DNA of 64,000 bases from Streptomyces sp. NBC_01460. Its GTDB lineage: Bacteria > Actinomycetota > Actinomycetes > Streptomycetales > Streptomycetaceae. The notes beneath the pieces were generated by a model that saw only the letters and a list, made by a program, of their open reading frames with translations, had not been told where the DNA came from and searched no databases. How positions within the stretch are numbered: the first letter of the stretch is position 1; each line of letters opens with the position of its first letter. Location: positions 3,162,001-3,226,000 of the forward strand of contig NZ_CP109473.1 in assembly GCF_036227405.1 (NCBI RefSeq). The letters are read 5' to 3'. Of the stretch, positions 9,149-17,039 are shown piece after piece. Made by a program: the position numbers and the translations under genes.

Positions 9149-9214
9149 CGTAAACCTCCTGAGTGAAGGTTCACGCGTCGGGCGGCATCCCGCATCCGCT
9201 GTAGCCCGGTCGGG

Positions 9215-10009
9215 TTACGGCACGGGCAGGTCGACCAGGTCGACGAGGTCCGCGATCGACTCGACGACCGTGGAGGGCCGGAAGGGGTAGCGGTCCATGT
9301 CGGCCTCGGTGGTCAGGCCGGTGAGGACGAGGAAGGTCTGCATGCCCGCTTCGAGGCCGGCCAGCACGTCGGTGTCCATCCGGTCGCCGATCATGGCGGA
9401 GGTCTCGGAGTGGGCGCCGATGGCGTTGAGCCCGGTGCGCATCATGAGCGGGTTGGGCTTGCCCGCGAAGTACGGGGCCTTGCCCGTGGCCTTGGTGATG
9501 AGCGCGGCCACGGAACCGGTCGCGGGCAGCGGGCCCTCGGCGGAGGGGCCGGTCTCGTCCGGGTTGGTGCAGATGAAGCGGGAGCCGCCGTTGATCAGGC
9601 GGATCGCCTTGGTGAGCGCCTCGAACGAGTACGTCCGCGTCTCCCCGAGGACGACGTAGTCCGGCTCGTGGTCGGTGAGGACGTAGCCGATGTCGTGCAG
9701 CGCGGTGGTCAGACCGGCCTCGCCGATGACGTAGGCGGTGCCGCGCGGGCGCTGGTCGTCCAGGAACTGGGCGGTGGCCAGGGCGGAGGTCCAGATGTTC
9801 TCCACGGGCACGTCCAGACCCATGCGCTTGAGGCGCGCGTGCAGGTCACGGGCGGTGTAGATGGAGTTGTTGGTGAGGACCAGGAAGGGCAGTCCGGAGT
9901 CCCGCAGCCGCTTGATGAAGGCGTCGGCGCCGGGGATCGGCGTGCCCTCGTGGATGAGGACTCCGTCCATGTCGGTCAGCCAGGATTCGATCGGCTTGCG
10001 CTCTGCCAT
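9215..10009 (-). CDS. HAD-IIA (NagD-like) family phosphatase
   Basis: 264 residues, ATG 10009 with AGGAG upstream. HAD motif I is WLTDMDGVL with the nucleophilic Asp and acid/base Asp. Motif II is the VLTNNS threonine/asparagine segment, Lys is in FAGKPNPLM, and motif IV is MIGDRMDTDVLAG. The C2-type cap and overall length match NagD/PGP/4-nitrophenylphosphatase-type cytoplasmic enzymes. The natural substrate (a nucleotide, sugar phosphate or damaged metabolite) cannot be read from sequence. The gene appears to stand alone. Confidence 0.92.
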   Translation of the reverse strand: MAERKPIESWLTDMDGVLIHEGTPIPGADAFIKRLRDSGLPFLVLTNNSIYTARDLHARLKRMGLDVPVENIWTSALATAQFLDDQRPRGTAYVIGEAGLTTALHDIGYVLTDHEPDYVVLGETRTYSFEALTKAIRLINGGSRFICTNPDETGPSAEGPLPATGSVAALITKATGKAPYFAGKPNPLMMRTGLNAIGAHSETSAMIGDRMDTDVLAGLEAGMQTFLVLTGLTTEADMDRYPFRPSTVVESIADLVDLVDLPVP

Positions 10010-10151
10010 GGGACGGGCTCCTGCCGTACGCGCTGTGCACCGGGGTGCTGGACGCCGGCGGCACCGCGTTGTGCAGCGCCGACGCCCCGATTTTAGGCTG
10101 CCCCTTCCGCCGGACGGAACCGGTTGATCACGGTGAACCGTCCGCGGTGGA

Positions 10152-11057
10152 TCAGCGGTGGCCCGCGCGCAGGCGTCTGGCGTGGATCATGGCGGCCGCT
10201 CCGGCGAGCACGAGCGCACCGGAGGCGAGGCCGGCCCAGCGCACGCGGGCCTGGCCGGTGCGGGCCAGCTCGGGCACGGGGTCGCCCGACGCGTCCCGCG
10301 TGGTCCCGGTGTCCTCGGGCGCCTCGATGCCGCTCTCGGCGATGACGAACTCGTACGCCGCCGACTCCCCCACCCAGTCCCCGTCGGCGGCCTTGCCAAC
10401 CTGTTCGGCCTCGTCCCGGGCGGTGTGCCGCTGGACGATGGCCGCGCGGGCGGTCACCGTGCCGGGCCTGGTGTCGGAGGTGAAGGCCATCCGGACCTCG
10501 ACCGTGACGGTCTTCCTCGCGGGGACGGTGAAGCCGGGGAAGTCGTCGTCCTGCTCGCCGCTTCCGAAGACGCCGATCTGTTCGTCGCGGTCGGTGGACT
10601 CCCAGCTCACGCGGTGTTCCTCGTCGGGGTGGGCCCGCTCGGTGAACTCCAGCTGGATCTGTTCGGCGGTCAGCGTCCGGTCCTCGTCGGTGAGCACCAG
10701 GACGGGGTGGATGGAGTGGCACGACTCGGCCGTGGTGTTGGTGAGGTCGAGGTACCAGGTCCCGTAGCCGCCGCCCGAGGCGTAGGTGTCGGGGCCGCCG
10801 TGGATCCGGGTCCTGATGGGGAAGTCCTCGCTGTCCGGATCACCGCAGGCGGGCCCCGCCGGGCCGGCGACGGCAGCGGCGTCGGCCGTGCCGGATGCCG
10901 TCCCCGCCACGGCGGGGGTGGCCGCGGGGGCGGTGACCGGGATGGCGATGGCCGCCGGGACACCGAGGAGGCCGGCCGGGACGACCAGTCCGGCCGCCAG
11001 TCCGAGGCGGGTCAGTGCACGGCCGTCGCGCAGTCGTGCGGGGGGTCTGCTGGACAT
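10152..11057 (-). CDS. LAXTG-anchored cell-wall surface protein
   Basis: 301 residues from ATG 11057. It has a signal peptide (LTRLGLAAGLVVPAGLLGVPAAIA), an Ala/Thr-rich linker, a beta-sandwich-like ectodomain (GTWYLDLTNTT..., two Cys), and a textbook sorting signal. The signal is PELARTG, then a hydrophobic helix (WAGLASGALVLAGAAAMI) and a positive tail. LAXTG is the motif preferred by actinomycete class E sortases, unlike the class F-like enzyme at 7876. No class E sortase is in the window, so the anchoring enzyme is presumably encoded elsewhere. The ectodomain resembles the uncharacterised wall proteins common in Streptomyces. Confidence 0.82.
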   Translation of the reverse strand: MSSRPPARLRDGRALTRLGLAAGLVVPAGLLGVPAAIAIPVTAPAATPAVAGTASGTADAAAVAGPAGPACGDPDSEDFPIRTRIHGGPDTYASGGGYGTWYLDLTNTTAESCHSIHPVLVLTDEDRTLTAEQIQLEFTERAHPDEEHRVSWESTDRDEQIGVFGSGEQDDDFPGFTVPARKTVTVEVRMAFTSDTRPGTVTARAAIVQRHTARDEAEQVGKAADGDWVGESAAYEFVIAESGIEAPEDTGTTRDASGDPVPELARTGQARVRWAGLASGALVLAGAAAMIHARRLRAGHR

Positions 11058-11280
11058 GGGGTCACCCTTCGCTGCTCGCGAACGGCCGGGCGGTGGGTGC
11101 CTGCGCCGGCGGCAGCCCTGCCACACCTGGCCGGACGTATGGCCATGGCAATACGTTTCAGTCCGCGACGCTGTCACGCGCGCGCGGGGCGTCGCCACCT
11201 GCGGACGGCGTACTCCGCCCGTTCGGGCGCCGGAATCCGCCCGAACGGCTCAGGCCGGTCGCCGAGGGAGCGGCCGCCCG

Positions 11281-11338
11281 TCTCAGGCTCCTTCGCCGCC
11301 GTCCTCGCCTCTCAGGCTCCTTCGCCGCCGTCCTCGCC
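11281..11338. repeat. Exact 29-bp tandem duplication at the 3' end of the ROK gene
   Basis: The 29 bases at 11281-11309 are repeated without a mismatch at 11310-11338. The inner copy holds the last codons and the stop of the ROK regulator, and the outer copy lies just beyond the stop. The duplication therefore does not change the protein. It looks like a recent replication-slippage event. Confidence 0.95.
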
Positions 11339-12442
11339 CGCCCGGCCGAAGAGCGGGGCGAGGACCAGGTGGGCCGCCCCCTCGGCGACCGGCCGGTCGC
11401 CGCCGCCCGCGACGGTGACGGGCACGGCGGCGGTGACGCCCTCCCGCCGGGCGCGCTCCTCGATGACGGCGCGGACCCCGTCGACGTAGGCGTCCTCGTG
11501 GGCGGCGACGGTACGGCCGCCGAGGACGACCCGGTCGATGTCGAGCAGCCCGACGAGGTTGGCGGCGCCCGCCCCGAGCACCCTGGCCGCTTCCGCGACG
11601 TCCCCGCGGGCGGCGGCGGCCAGGCAGAGCGCCTCGATGCAGCCGCGACCGCCGCAGTCGCACGGGGGCCCGTCCAGCTGGAGGGTCTGGTGGCCGAACT
11701 CCCCGGCGCCGGTGCGGACCCCCCGGTGCACGGCCCCGCCCAGGACGAGTCCGGCGCCGAGGCCGGTGCCCAGGTGGAGGTAGGCGAAGTCCGCGTCGGC
11801 GCGTTCGCGGAGCGCGAGGCCGAGGGCGGCGGCGTTGGTGTCCTTGTCGAGGACGACGGGGAGCCCGGTGTGCGCGGCGAGGGCGTCGCGCAGCGGGTAG
11901 CCGTCCCACTGGGGGAAGCCGGTGACCCGGTGCAGCACCCCGCCGCGGTGGTCGAGGGGGCCCGGCAGTGCCGCGCCCACGCCGAAGACCTGGCGGTCCT
12001 CGGTCCCGGGGATCTCTGCCCGTACCGTCTGCACCGCGTGCGCTGCCGTGGCGAGGACCTCGGCGGCCGGGGCTCCGAGGTCGAGCGGGAAGGTGCGGGT
12101 CGCGACCGTGGTGCCGGCGAGGTCGGCGAGGACGGCGGTGAGTTCGTCGCGGTCCAGGTGGAGCCCGACGGCGTATCCGGCGTCCGGGACCAGGCGCAGC
12201 ACGGTGCGGGGCTTGCCGCCGGTGGAGGCGAGCCGGCCGGCTTCGGCGGCGAGGCCCTCCGCGCGGAGCCGGGCGGTGATCTTGCTGACGGCCTGCGGGG
12301 TGAGTCCGGTGCGCTCGGCGAGCTCCAGACGGCTGATGCCCTGCTCACCGGCGATCCGCAGCAGGTCGAGCACGAGCGAGGCGTTGTGGTGGCGCAGAGC
12401 CGGAAGATTCGCTCCGCCGCTCCTGCTGTTGCTCCTGTTCAC
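11312..12442 (-). CDS. ROK-family transcriptional regulator
   Basis: 376 residues. An N-terminal winged helix-turn-helix (about residues 12-75: LRIAGEQGISRLELAERTGL, QAVSKITARL) is fused to a ROK sugar-kinase-like domain. That domain has the ATP/sugar-binding pattern VLDKDTNAAALG, YLHLGTGLGAGLVL, and the structural zinc motif HQTL...CDCGGRGCIE. Such proteins repress sugar-use genes and release DNA when they bind a sugar or sugar phosphate. It is divergent from the Gfo/Idh operon at 12499, and the 56-bp gap holds a palindrome, so it most likely controls that operon and itself. The effector is unknown. Confidence 0.93.
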   Translation of the reverse strand: MNRSNSRSGGANLPALRHHNASLVLDLLRIAGEQGISRLELAERTGLTPQAVSKITARLRAEGLAAEAGRLASTGGKPRTVLRLVPDAGYAVGLHLDRDELTAVLADLAGTTVATRTFPLDLGAPAAEVLATAAHAVQTVRAEIPGTEDRQVFGVGAALPGPLDHRGGVLHRVTGFPQWDGYPLRDALAAHTGLPVVLDKDTNAAALGLALRERADADFAYLHLGTGLGAGLVLGGAVHRGVRTGAGEFGHQTLQLDGPPCDCGGRGCIEALCLAAAARGDVAEAARVLGAGAANLVGLLDIDRVVLGGRTVAAHEDAYVDGVRAVIEERARREGVTAAVPVTVAGGGDRPVAEGAAHLVLAPLFGRAGEDGGEGA

Positions 12443-12462
12443 CGCTCCATTGTCCTCATCGC

Positions 12463-12491
12463 TTGCACTTTGGCAACAGCGTTGCTTAAGT
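12463..12491 (+). promoter_or_regulatory. Promoter with embedded GCAAC-AGC-GTTGC palindrome
   Basis: A -35 TTGCAC (12463-12468) and -10 TTAAGT (12486-12491) are 17 bases apart. The inverted repeat GCAAC-N3-GTTGC (12473-12485) fills the spacer, an ideal place for the divergent ROK repressor to block transcription. The predicted start site falls on or next to ATG 12499, implying a leaderless mRNA. Confidence 0.6.
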
Positions 12492-12498
12492 GGATCGC

Positions 12499-13605
12499 AT
12501 GACTGCCAACGCTCCTCTCCGCGTCGGGCTCGTCGGCTACGGCCTGGCGGGTTCCGTCTTCCACGCCCCGCTGGTATCCGCGACCGAGGGCCTCGTCCTC
12601 GACACGGTCGTCACGTCGAACGAGGAGCGGCAGGCGCAGGCCCGCGCCGAGTTCCCCGGTGTGCGGTTCGCGGCCTCGCCCGACGAGCTGTGGCCGCGCG
12701 CGGACGAGCTGGACCTCATCGTGATCGCCTCGCCGAACAAGACCCACGTCCCGATCGCGAGGGCGGCGCTGGAGGCGGGCCTCCCGGTGGTCGTGGACAA
12801 GCCGATCGCCGGTACGGCGGCCGAGGCCCGCGAGCTCGCGGCGCTGGCCGCCGAGCGGGGCCTGCTGCTCTCGGTCTTCCAGAACCGCCGCTGGGACAAC
12901 GACTTCCTCACGCTGGCCGGCCTGATCGAGGACGGCGAGCTCGGCGAGGTGCAACGCTTCGAGTCCCGCTTCGAGCGGTGGCGTCCGCAGCTGAAGGGCG
13001 GCTGGCGCGAGTCGGGCGACCCGGAGGAGATCGGCGGGCTGCTGTACGACCTGGGCAGCCACGTCGTCGACCAGGCCCTCACGCTGTTCGGTCCCGCGGT
13101 GCAGGTGTACGCGGAGTCCGACGTGCGCCGCCCGGGTGCGGCGGCCGACGACGACACGTTCATCGCGATCACCCACGCCGACGGGGTGCGCTCGCACCTG
13201 TACGTGAGCGCCACCACGGCGCAGCTGGGCCCGCGCTTCCGCGTGCTCGGCTCGAAGGCGGGCTATGTGAAGTACGGCCTGGACCCGCAGGAGGCCGCCC
13301 TCCGCGAGGGCGCCCGCCCGGCGGCCGGGAAGCCGTGGGGCGAGGAGCCGGAGTCGCTGTGGGGCCGGGTCGGTTCCGGCGAGTCCGCGCTGACCGGTGG
13401 CGGCGACCCGGTCCGCACACTGCCGGGCGACTACCCCGCGTACTACGCCGCCGTCGCCTCGGCGCTCCGCGGCACGGGCGAGAACCCGGTGACGGCGCTG
13501 CAGGCCGCCGCCGCGCTGGATGTCCTGGAGGCCGCCCGGCGCTCCGCCCGCGAGGGCGTGTCGGTGACCCTCCTTCCCCACCACGAAGAGGAGCAGCACG
13601 CATGA
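12499..13605 (+). CDS. Gfo/Idh/MocA-family oxidoreductase
   Basis: 368 residues. The N-terminal Rossmann fold begins GLVGYGLAGSVFHAPLV, and the family EKP motif appears as VVDKPI. The C-terminal alpha/beta substrate domain follows, with the GGLLYDLGSHVVDQAL segment carrying the catalytic-site His. These NAD(P)-dependent enzymes oxidise or reduce sugars, inositols and related polyols in the cytoplasm. I prefer ATG 12499 to GTG 12490, since the latter lies inside the -10 box. It overlaps the next gene by ATGA. Control by the divergent ROK protein is inferred from the spacer palindrome. Confidence 0.92.
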   Translation: MTANAPLRVGLVGYGLAGSVFHAPLVSATEGLVLDTVVTSNEERQAQARAEFPGVRFAASPDELWPRADELDLIVIASPNKTHVPIARAALEAGLPVVVDKPIAGTAAEARELAALAAERGLLLSVFQNRRWDNDFLTLAGLIEDGELGEVQRFESRFERWRPQLKGGWRESGDPEEIGGLLYDLGSHVVDQALTLFGPAVQVYAESDVRRPGAAADDDTFIAITHADGVRSHLYVSATTAQLGPRFRVLGSKAGYVKYGLDPQEAALREGARPAAGKPWGEEPESLWGRVGSGESALTGGGDPVRTLPGDYPAYYAAVASALRGTGENPVTALQAAAALDVLEAARRSAREGVSVTLLPHHEEEQHA

Positions 13606-14081
13606 GCCCCAGCGCTCCGACCATCTCCGAGCTGATCGCGCAGGAGCGGCGCCTGACGCTGCCCCGCTTCGGCTACGACGACGCGTACGCGCTGGGCGGC
13701 CTGCTGGTCGCGCTGGCCCGTGAGCGGCACGCCCCGGTCGCCATCGACATCCGGCGGGGAGGGCAGCAGCTGTTCCACGCCGCCCTGCCGGGTTCGAGCG
13801 CGGACAACGACGCGTGGATCGACCGCAAGCGGCGGGTGGTGGAGCGGTACGGGGAGAGCTCCTACCTGGTCGGGACGCGGTTCCGGGCGAAGGGGACGAC
13901 GTTCGAGGAGTCCTCGCGCCTGGACCCGGACACGTATGCCGCGCACGGCGGCTCGTTCCCGGTCGCCGTCGAGGGCGCGGGAGTGATCGGTTCGGTCACG
14001 GTCTCGGGTCTGCCGCAGGCCGAGGACCACGCGCTGGTGGTGGAGGCCCTGGAGCAGTTCACGGCCCTCCCCCGGAGCTGA
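13602..14081 (+). CDS. UPF0303/heme-degrading-domain (GlcG-like) protein
   Basis: 159 residues, ATG 13602 overlapping the oxidoreductase stop. The conserved core (AYALGGLLVALARERHAPVA, IDIRRGGQQLF, NDAWIDRKRRVVERYG and the terminal VSGLPQAEDHALVVEAL) matches the UPF0303 branch of the GlcG/HbpS-like fold. Its role in sugar metabolism is not established. In several actinomycetes it is coupled to Gfo/Idh oxidoreductases, which suggests it serves the same pathway. The heme link comes from distant relatives and should not be assumed. Confidence 0.85.
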   Translation: MSPSAPTISELIAQERRLTLPRFGYDDAYALGGLLVALARERHAPVAIDIRRGGQQLFHAALPGSSADNDAWIDRKRRVVERYGESSYLVGTRFRAKGTTFEESSRLDPDTYAAHGGSFPVAVEGAGVIGSVTVSGLPQAEDHALVVEALEQFTALPRS

Positions 14082-14097
14082 GGACGGCCCGCCGACG

Positions 14098-14145
14098 ACG
14101 ACGGAGCGGCCGCCGGGAGTGCACTCCCGGCGGCCGCTCCGTCGT
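14098..14145. terminator. 48-bp perfect palindrome, bidirectional terminator
   Basis: Positions 14098-14121 and 14122-14145 are exact reverse complements, centred on GTGCAC. The element sits between two convergent genes, 17 bases after one stop and 12 bases before the other, so it can act on both transcripts. The stem is extremely GC-rich with essentially no loop. Confidence 0.88.
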
Positions 14146-14156
14146 GTCCTGTTCGC

Positions 14157-15017
14157 CTATGCGTCCTTGAGCTCCTGGCGCTGGCGTCCCAGCCCCTCGA
14201 CCTCGAGCTCCACCACGTCACCGGCGCGGAGGTAGGGCTTCGGCTCGGGCCGGCCCATGGCCACGCCCGCCGGGGTGCCCGTGTTGATGACGTCGCCCGG
14301 GTAGAGCGTCATGAAGTGGCTCAGGTAGCGCACGACCTCGCCGACCGGGAAGATCTGCTCGGCCGTCGTGCCGTCCTGCTTGAGCTCCCCGTTGACCCAG
14401 AGCTTCAGCGGGAGCGCCTGCGGGTCGGGGATCTCGTCCGCGGTGACGAGCCAGGGTCCGAGCGGGTTGAACGTCTCGCAGTTCTTGCCCTTGTCCCAGG
14501 TGCCGCCGCGCTCGATCTGGAACTCCCGCTCGGAGACGTCGTGCGAGGTCGCGTAGCCGGCGACGTGCCCGAGCGCCTCCTCTGCGGAGTCCAGGTAGCG
14601 GGCGGTGCGGCCGATCACGACGGCGAGCTCGACCTCCCAGTCGGTCTTCCGGCTGCGGCGCGGCACGAGGACGGTGTCCTCGGGGCCGACGACGGTGTCG
14701 GGCGCCTTGAAGAACAGGATCGGCTCGTCCGGGATCGCCGCACCGGTCTCGGCGGCGTGGTCGTGGTAGTTCAGCCCGATGCACACGATCTTGCCGATCC
14801 GGCCGAGCGGAGGACCGACCCGCAGGCCGTCCGCCTCGATCGGCGGGAGGACGTCGGGCGTCTGGGCCGCCTCCCGTACGCGTGCGAGTGCCGAGGCGTC
14901 GGCGAGGAGCTCGCCGTCGATGTCGGTGACGAGGCCCGAAAGGTCACGCAAGGTCCCGTTACGGTCCAGCAGTGCGGGGCGTTCCGAGCCCGCCGTACCC
15001 ACTCGAAGAAGCTTCAA
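14157..15017 (-). CDS. Fumarylacetoacetate hydrolase (FAH) family protein
   Basis: 286 residues if translated from the TTG at 15017, which has GGGGAGAT upstream and gives the usual start KLLRVGTAGSERPALLD; longer versions have no support. The FAH fold shows IGLNYHDHAAETG, the metal-binding acid pattern DWEVELAVVIGR, YATSHDVSERE, and the terminal NTGTPAGVAMG loop. Family members hydrolyse acylpyruvates, decarboxylate oxaloacetate or isomerise aromatic-degradation intermediates; the exact reaction is not readable. It stands alone, convergent with the oxidoreductase operon. Confidence 0.9.
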   Translation of the reverse strand: MKLLRVGTAGSERPALLDRNGTLRDLSGLVTDIDGELLADASALARVREAAQTPDVLPPIEADGLRVGPPLGRIGKIVCIGLNYHDHAAETGAAIPDEPILFFKAPDTVVGPEDTVLVPRRSRKTDWEVELAVVIGRTARYLDSAEEALGHVAGYATSHDVSEREFQIERGGTWDKGKNCETFNPLGPWLVTADEIPDPQALPLKLWVNGELKQDGTTAEQIFPVGEVVRYLSHFMTLYPGDVINTGTPAGVAMGRPEPKPYLRAGDVVELEVEGLGRQRQELKDA

Positions 15018-15142
15018 CGGTCCATCTCCCCTTGGTCGAGATCGAGCCCGTCGGTGGGTTGCGGCCAGCGAAAGGCTTGGCCGATCCTCCAAGACATCGG
15101 ATCACTCCGCAAGACCCTGTTCACACACTGGACCCGGAGGCC

Positions 15143-15913
15143 TCAGACGGCGGGCGCGACCGCGGCCTCGGCCGCCGGGGACTCCCGGTAGAGGTAGGCG
15201 CGCTCGATGGCCGTCCAGGTGGTGCTGGTGACGATGTAGAGGGCCGCCGCGAGCGGTACGTAGGCGACGGAGACCAGGGTCAGGAAGGACATCAGCGGCA
15301 TGACCTTCGTCATCGCGCCCATGCCCGGCACGGGCTGTCCGTCCGGGCCGGTGGCCGGCGTCATCGGGTTCGCGGCCATCTGTCGCTTGGTGCGTCCGTA
15401 GTTGAAGGTGGCGACGGCGGCGACGATCACGAAGAGCCCGACGTAGACCAGCCCCTGCTGGCCGAAGACCCCGCCCTCGGCGAGCGCGTCGTGCCAGCGC
15501 TCGCCGAGCGGTGCGCCGAAGAGCTCGTGGCCGAGCAGCGAGTTCGGGTCGCCGCCGATCCTCTGGCTGGAGAAGAGGTGGTAGAGCAGGAAGAAGGCGG
15601 GCATCTGGAGCAGGCTCGGCAGGCAGCCGGAGAGGGGGGAGACCTTCTCCTTCGCATGGAGCTCCATGAGCGCCTTCTGCATCCGGTCCGGGTTCTTGGC
15701 GTGCTTCTTGCGCAGTTCGGCGATCTGCGGCTGGAGCTTGGTGCGGGCCTTCTGCCCGCGTGCCGCCGCCCGCGAGAGGGGGTGGACGGCGAGCCGCACG
15801 AGGGCGGTGAAGAGGACGATCGCGGCGGCGGTGGACGCGTTCTGGAACAGCGGCTGGAGCAGGTCGGCGAATGCGCCGACCAGGCTCGCGAAGGCGGACA
15901 TGAATGCGGACAT
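15143..15913 (-). CDS. yidC: YidC/Oxa1-family membrane protein insertase (accessory copy)
   Basis: 256 residues. The Oxa1/YidC core is complete: a first helix with the conserved groove arginine (LFTALVRLAVHPLSR), a basic cytoplasmic hairpin (KLQPQIAELRKKHAKNPDRMQKALMELH, quoted in two overlapping parts in the family), LPSLLQMPAFFLLYHL, and two further helices. These proteins insert small membrane proteins, alone or with Sec. It is not next to rnpA/rpmH/dnaA, so it is a second copy. Start ATG 15913 was used; ATG 15901 is possible. It is followed at a distance by the small membrane protein at 16000 on the same strand. Confidence 0.9.
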   Translation of the reverse strand: MSAFMSAFASLVGAFADLLQPLFQNASTAAAIVLFTALVRLAVHPLSRAAARGQKARTKLQPQIAELRKKHAKNPDRMQKALMELHAKEKVSPLSGCLPSLLQMPAFFLLYHLFSSQRIGGDPNSLLGHELFGAPLGERWHDALAEGGVFGQQGLVYVGLFVIVAAVATFNYGRTKRQMAANPMTPATGPDGQPVPGMGAMTKVMPLMSFLTLVSVAYVPLAAALYIVTSTTWTAIERAYLYRESPAAEAAVAPAV

Positions 15914-15999
15914 GGGTGAGCCCTCCGGGGGTCTCGTCGTGCCGGGGAGTGAGTGACTCGGCAGGACGACCCGCGCAGGAGGTCGTGGAAGGTGTGCCT

Positions 16000-16332
16000 C
16001 TACGCGGCCGTCAGGAGGGCGGACCCGGGTGCTCGGGGCCTGGTGCGGCCCCGGGCGTCGGGGTCACGTTGCGGGAGGAAGGCGGTGCGCTTCTCCCGGT
16101 CGCGCATGGCGGTGCGCACGCTCGTACGGGGTACGGGGGCGGCGCAGCGGGCGCTGATGACGGAGCAGACGAGGAGGGCCGAGCCGGCGGCCGCGGTGGC
16201 GGCGAGCGCGACGGCGGCGGAGAGGCTGCCGCCCTCGGCGAGCAGGACCTCGGTGAGGAACAGGACGAGGAAGGCGGCGGGGCGGAGCAGGCGGCCGACC
16301 GCTCGGCGTACGCGGTTCGCAGCGTCGTCCAT
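16000..16332 (-). CDS. Small two-helix membrane protein, DUF6412-like
   Basis: 110 residues from ATG 16332, set by a strong GGGGGAGGA site just upstream. Two hydrophobic segments (AAFLVLFLTEVLLAEGG; AVALAATAAAGSALLVCSVI) are followed by a basic tail with FLPQRDPDARGRTRPRAPG. That tail resembles small Streptomyces proteins annotated DUF6412 and encoded beside the extra YidC. It lies upstream of yidC on the same strand (87-bp gap), so it may be co-transcribed and may be a client or partner of the insertase. The function is unknown. Confidence 0.78.
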   Translation of the reverse strand: MDDAANRVRRAVGRLLRPAAFLVLFLTEVLLAEGGSLSAAVALAATAAAGSALLVCSVISARCAAPVPRTSVRTAMRDREKRTAFLPQRDPDARGRTRPRAPGSALLTAA

Positions 16333-16376
16333 CGGTCCTCCCCCTTCGCGTTTCGCCCGGTTGTGTCCTTCAGCCG

Positions 16377-16910
16377 TTATACACGATCGGTGTCCAGCGG
16401 CTGAAGGAGACGGCGGGGGGCGAGCAGCGCTCGGCTGACGGGATCGGCGGGGTCGGGGTCGAGTCCGGCGCCCGGCCGCATCTCCACGTCCTCCAGGGGT
16501 ACGCCGGTGTTTCCGCAGGCCGGGCACTGTCCGAACGCCCCGAGCTCGGTGCCGCAGTCGGCGTGGACGAAGGAGCGCATGGGGAGGGTGCCCTCGACGT
16601 GCTCGCGGCCCCAGAGCCCGAGGGAGCGCACGGTCGGCCAGAGGGCCTTCCCGCGGTCGGTGAGGACGTACTCGTCGCGCGGGGGCGACTCCTGGTAGCG
16701 CCGCCTGGCCAGGACGCCGGCCTCGGTGAGCGCCTGGAGGCGCGAGGCGAGGACGGCGCGGGGGATGCCGAGGTGGCCGAGGAAGTCGTTGTAGCGGCGC
16801 ACCCCGTAGAAGGCGTCGCGCACGACGAGCAGGGTCCAGCGCTCACCGATCACCTCGAGCGCGCGGGCGATGGAGCACTGCTGTGCCGCGTAGTCCTTGC
16901 CGAGAGCCAT
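16377..16910 (-). CDS. HxlR-family winged-helix regulator
   Basis: 177 residues. The HxlR signature is clear at the N-terminus: CSIARALEVIGERWTLLVVR, then FYGVRRYNDFLGHLGIPRAVL and LASRLQALTEAGVL, with the wing ending in YVLTDRGKALWP. An extra C-terminal segment carries a CxxC-like pattern (HADCGTELGAFGQCPACG), a possible zinc or redox site found in a subset of the family. The gene is divergent from the MFS pump at 17040, with two matching inverted repeats in the gap, so it probably represses both. TAAAGT lies 7 bases before the ATG, so its mRNA may be leaderless. Confidence 0.93.
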   Translation of the reverse strand: MALGKDYAAQQCSIARALEVIGERWTLLVVRDAFYGVRRYNDFLGHLGIPRAVLASRLQALTEAGVLARRRYQESPPRDEYVLTDRGKALWPTVRSLGLWGREHVEGTLPMRSFVHADCGTELGAFGQCPACGNTGVPLEDVEMRPGAGLDPDPADPVSRALLAPRRLLQPLDTDRV

Positions 16911-16930
16911 GGCAATGACTTTACTCCTTC

Positions 16931-16947
16931 GGTTCGATGAACGAACC
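16931..16947. promoter_or_regulatory. HxlR operator candidate 1
   Basis: Perfect inverted repeat GGTTCG-ATGAA-CGAACC. It overlaps the -35 region of the HxlR gene, whose -10 candidate TAAAGT lies 7 bases before its start, so binding would shut off the regulator itself. Confidence 0.7.
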
Positions 16948-16973
16948 TACCCGTGCTAGCGTGACCGCCCAAT

Positions 16974-16992
16974 AGGTTCATTCACCGAACCT
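16974..16992. promoter_or_regulatory. HxlR operator candidate 2
   Basis: Perfect inverted repeat AGGTTC-ATTCACC-GAACCT with the same half-site as candidate 1, 44 bases away centre to centre and 48 bases before the MFS start. Its position suits repression of the pump gene. Confidence 0.68.
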
Positions 16993-17039
16993 TGGCTTCG
17001 GACCTGGATTCCAGGCGGGCCGACCCCCGGAGGGACGTC

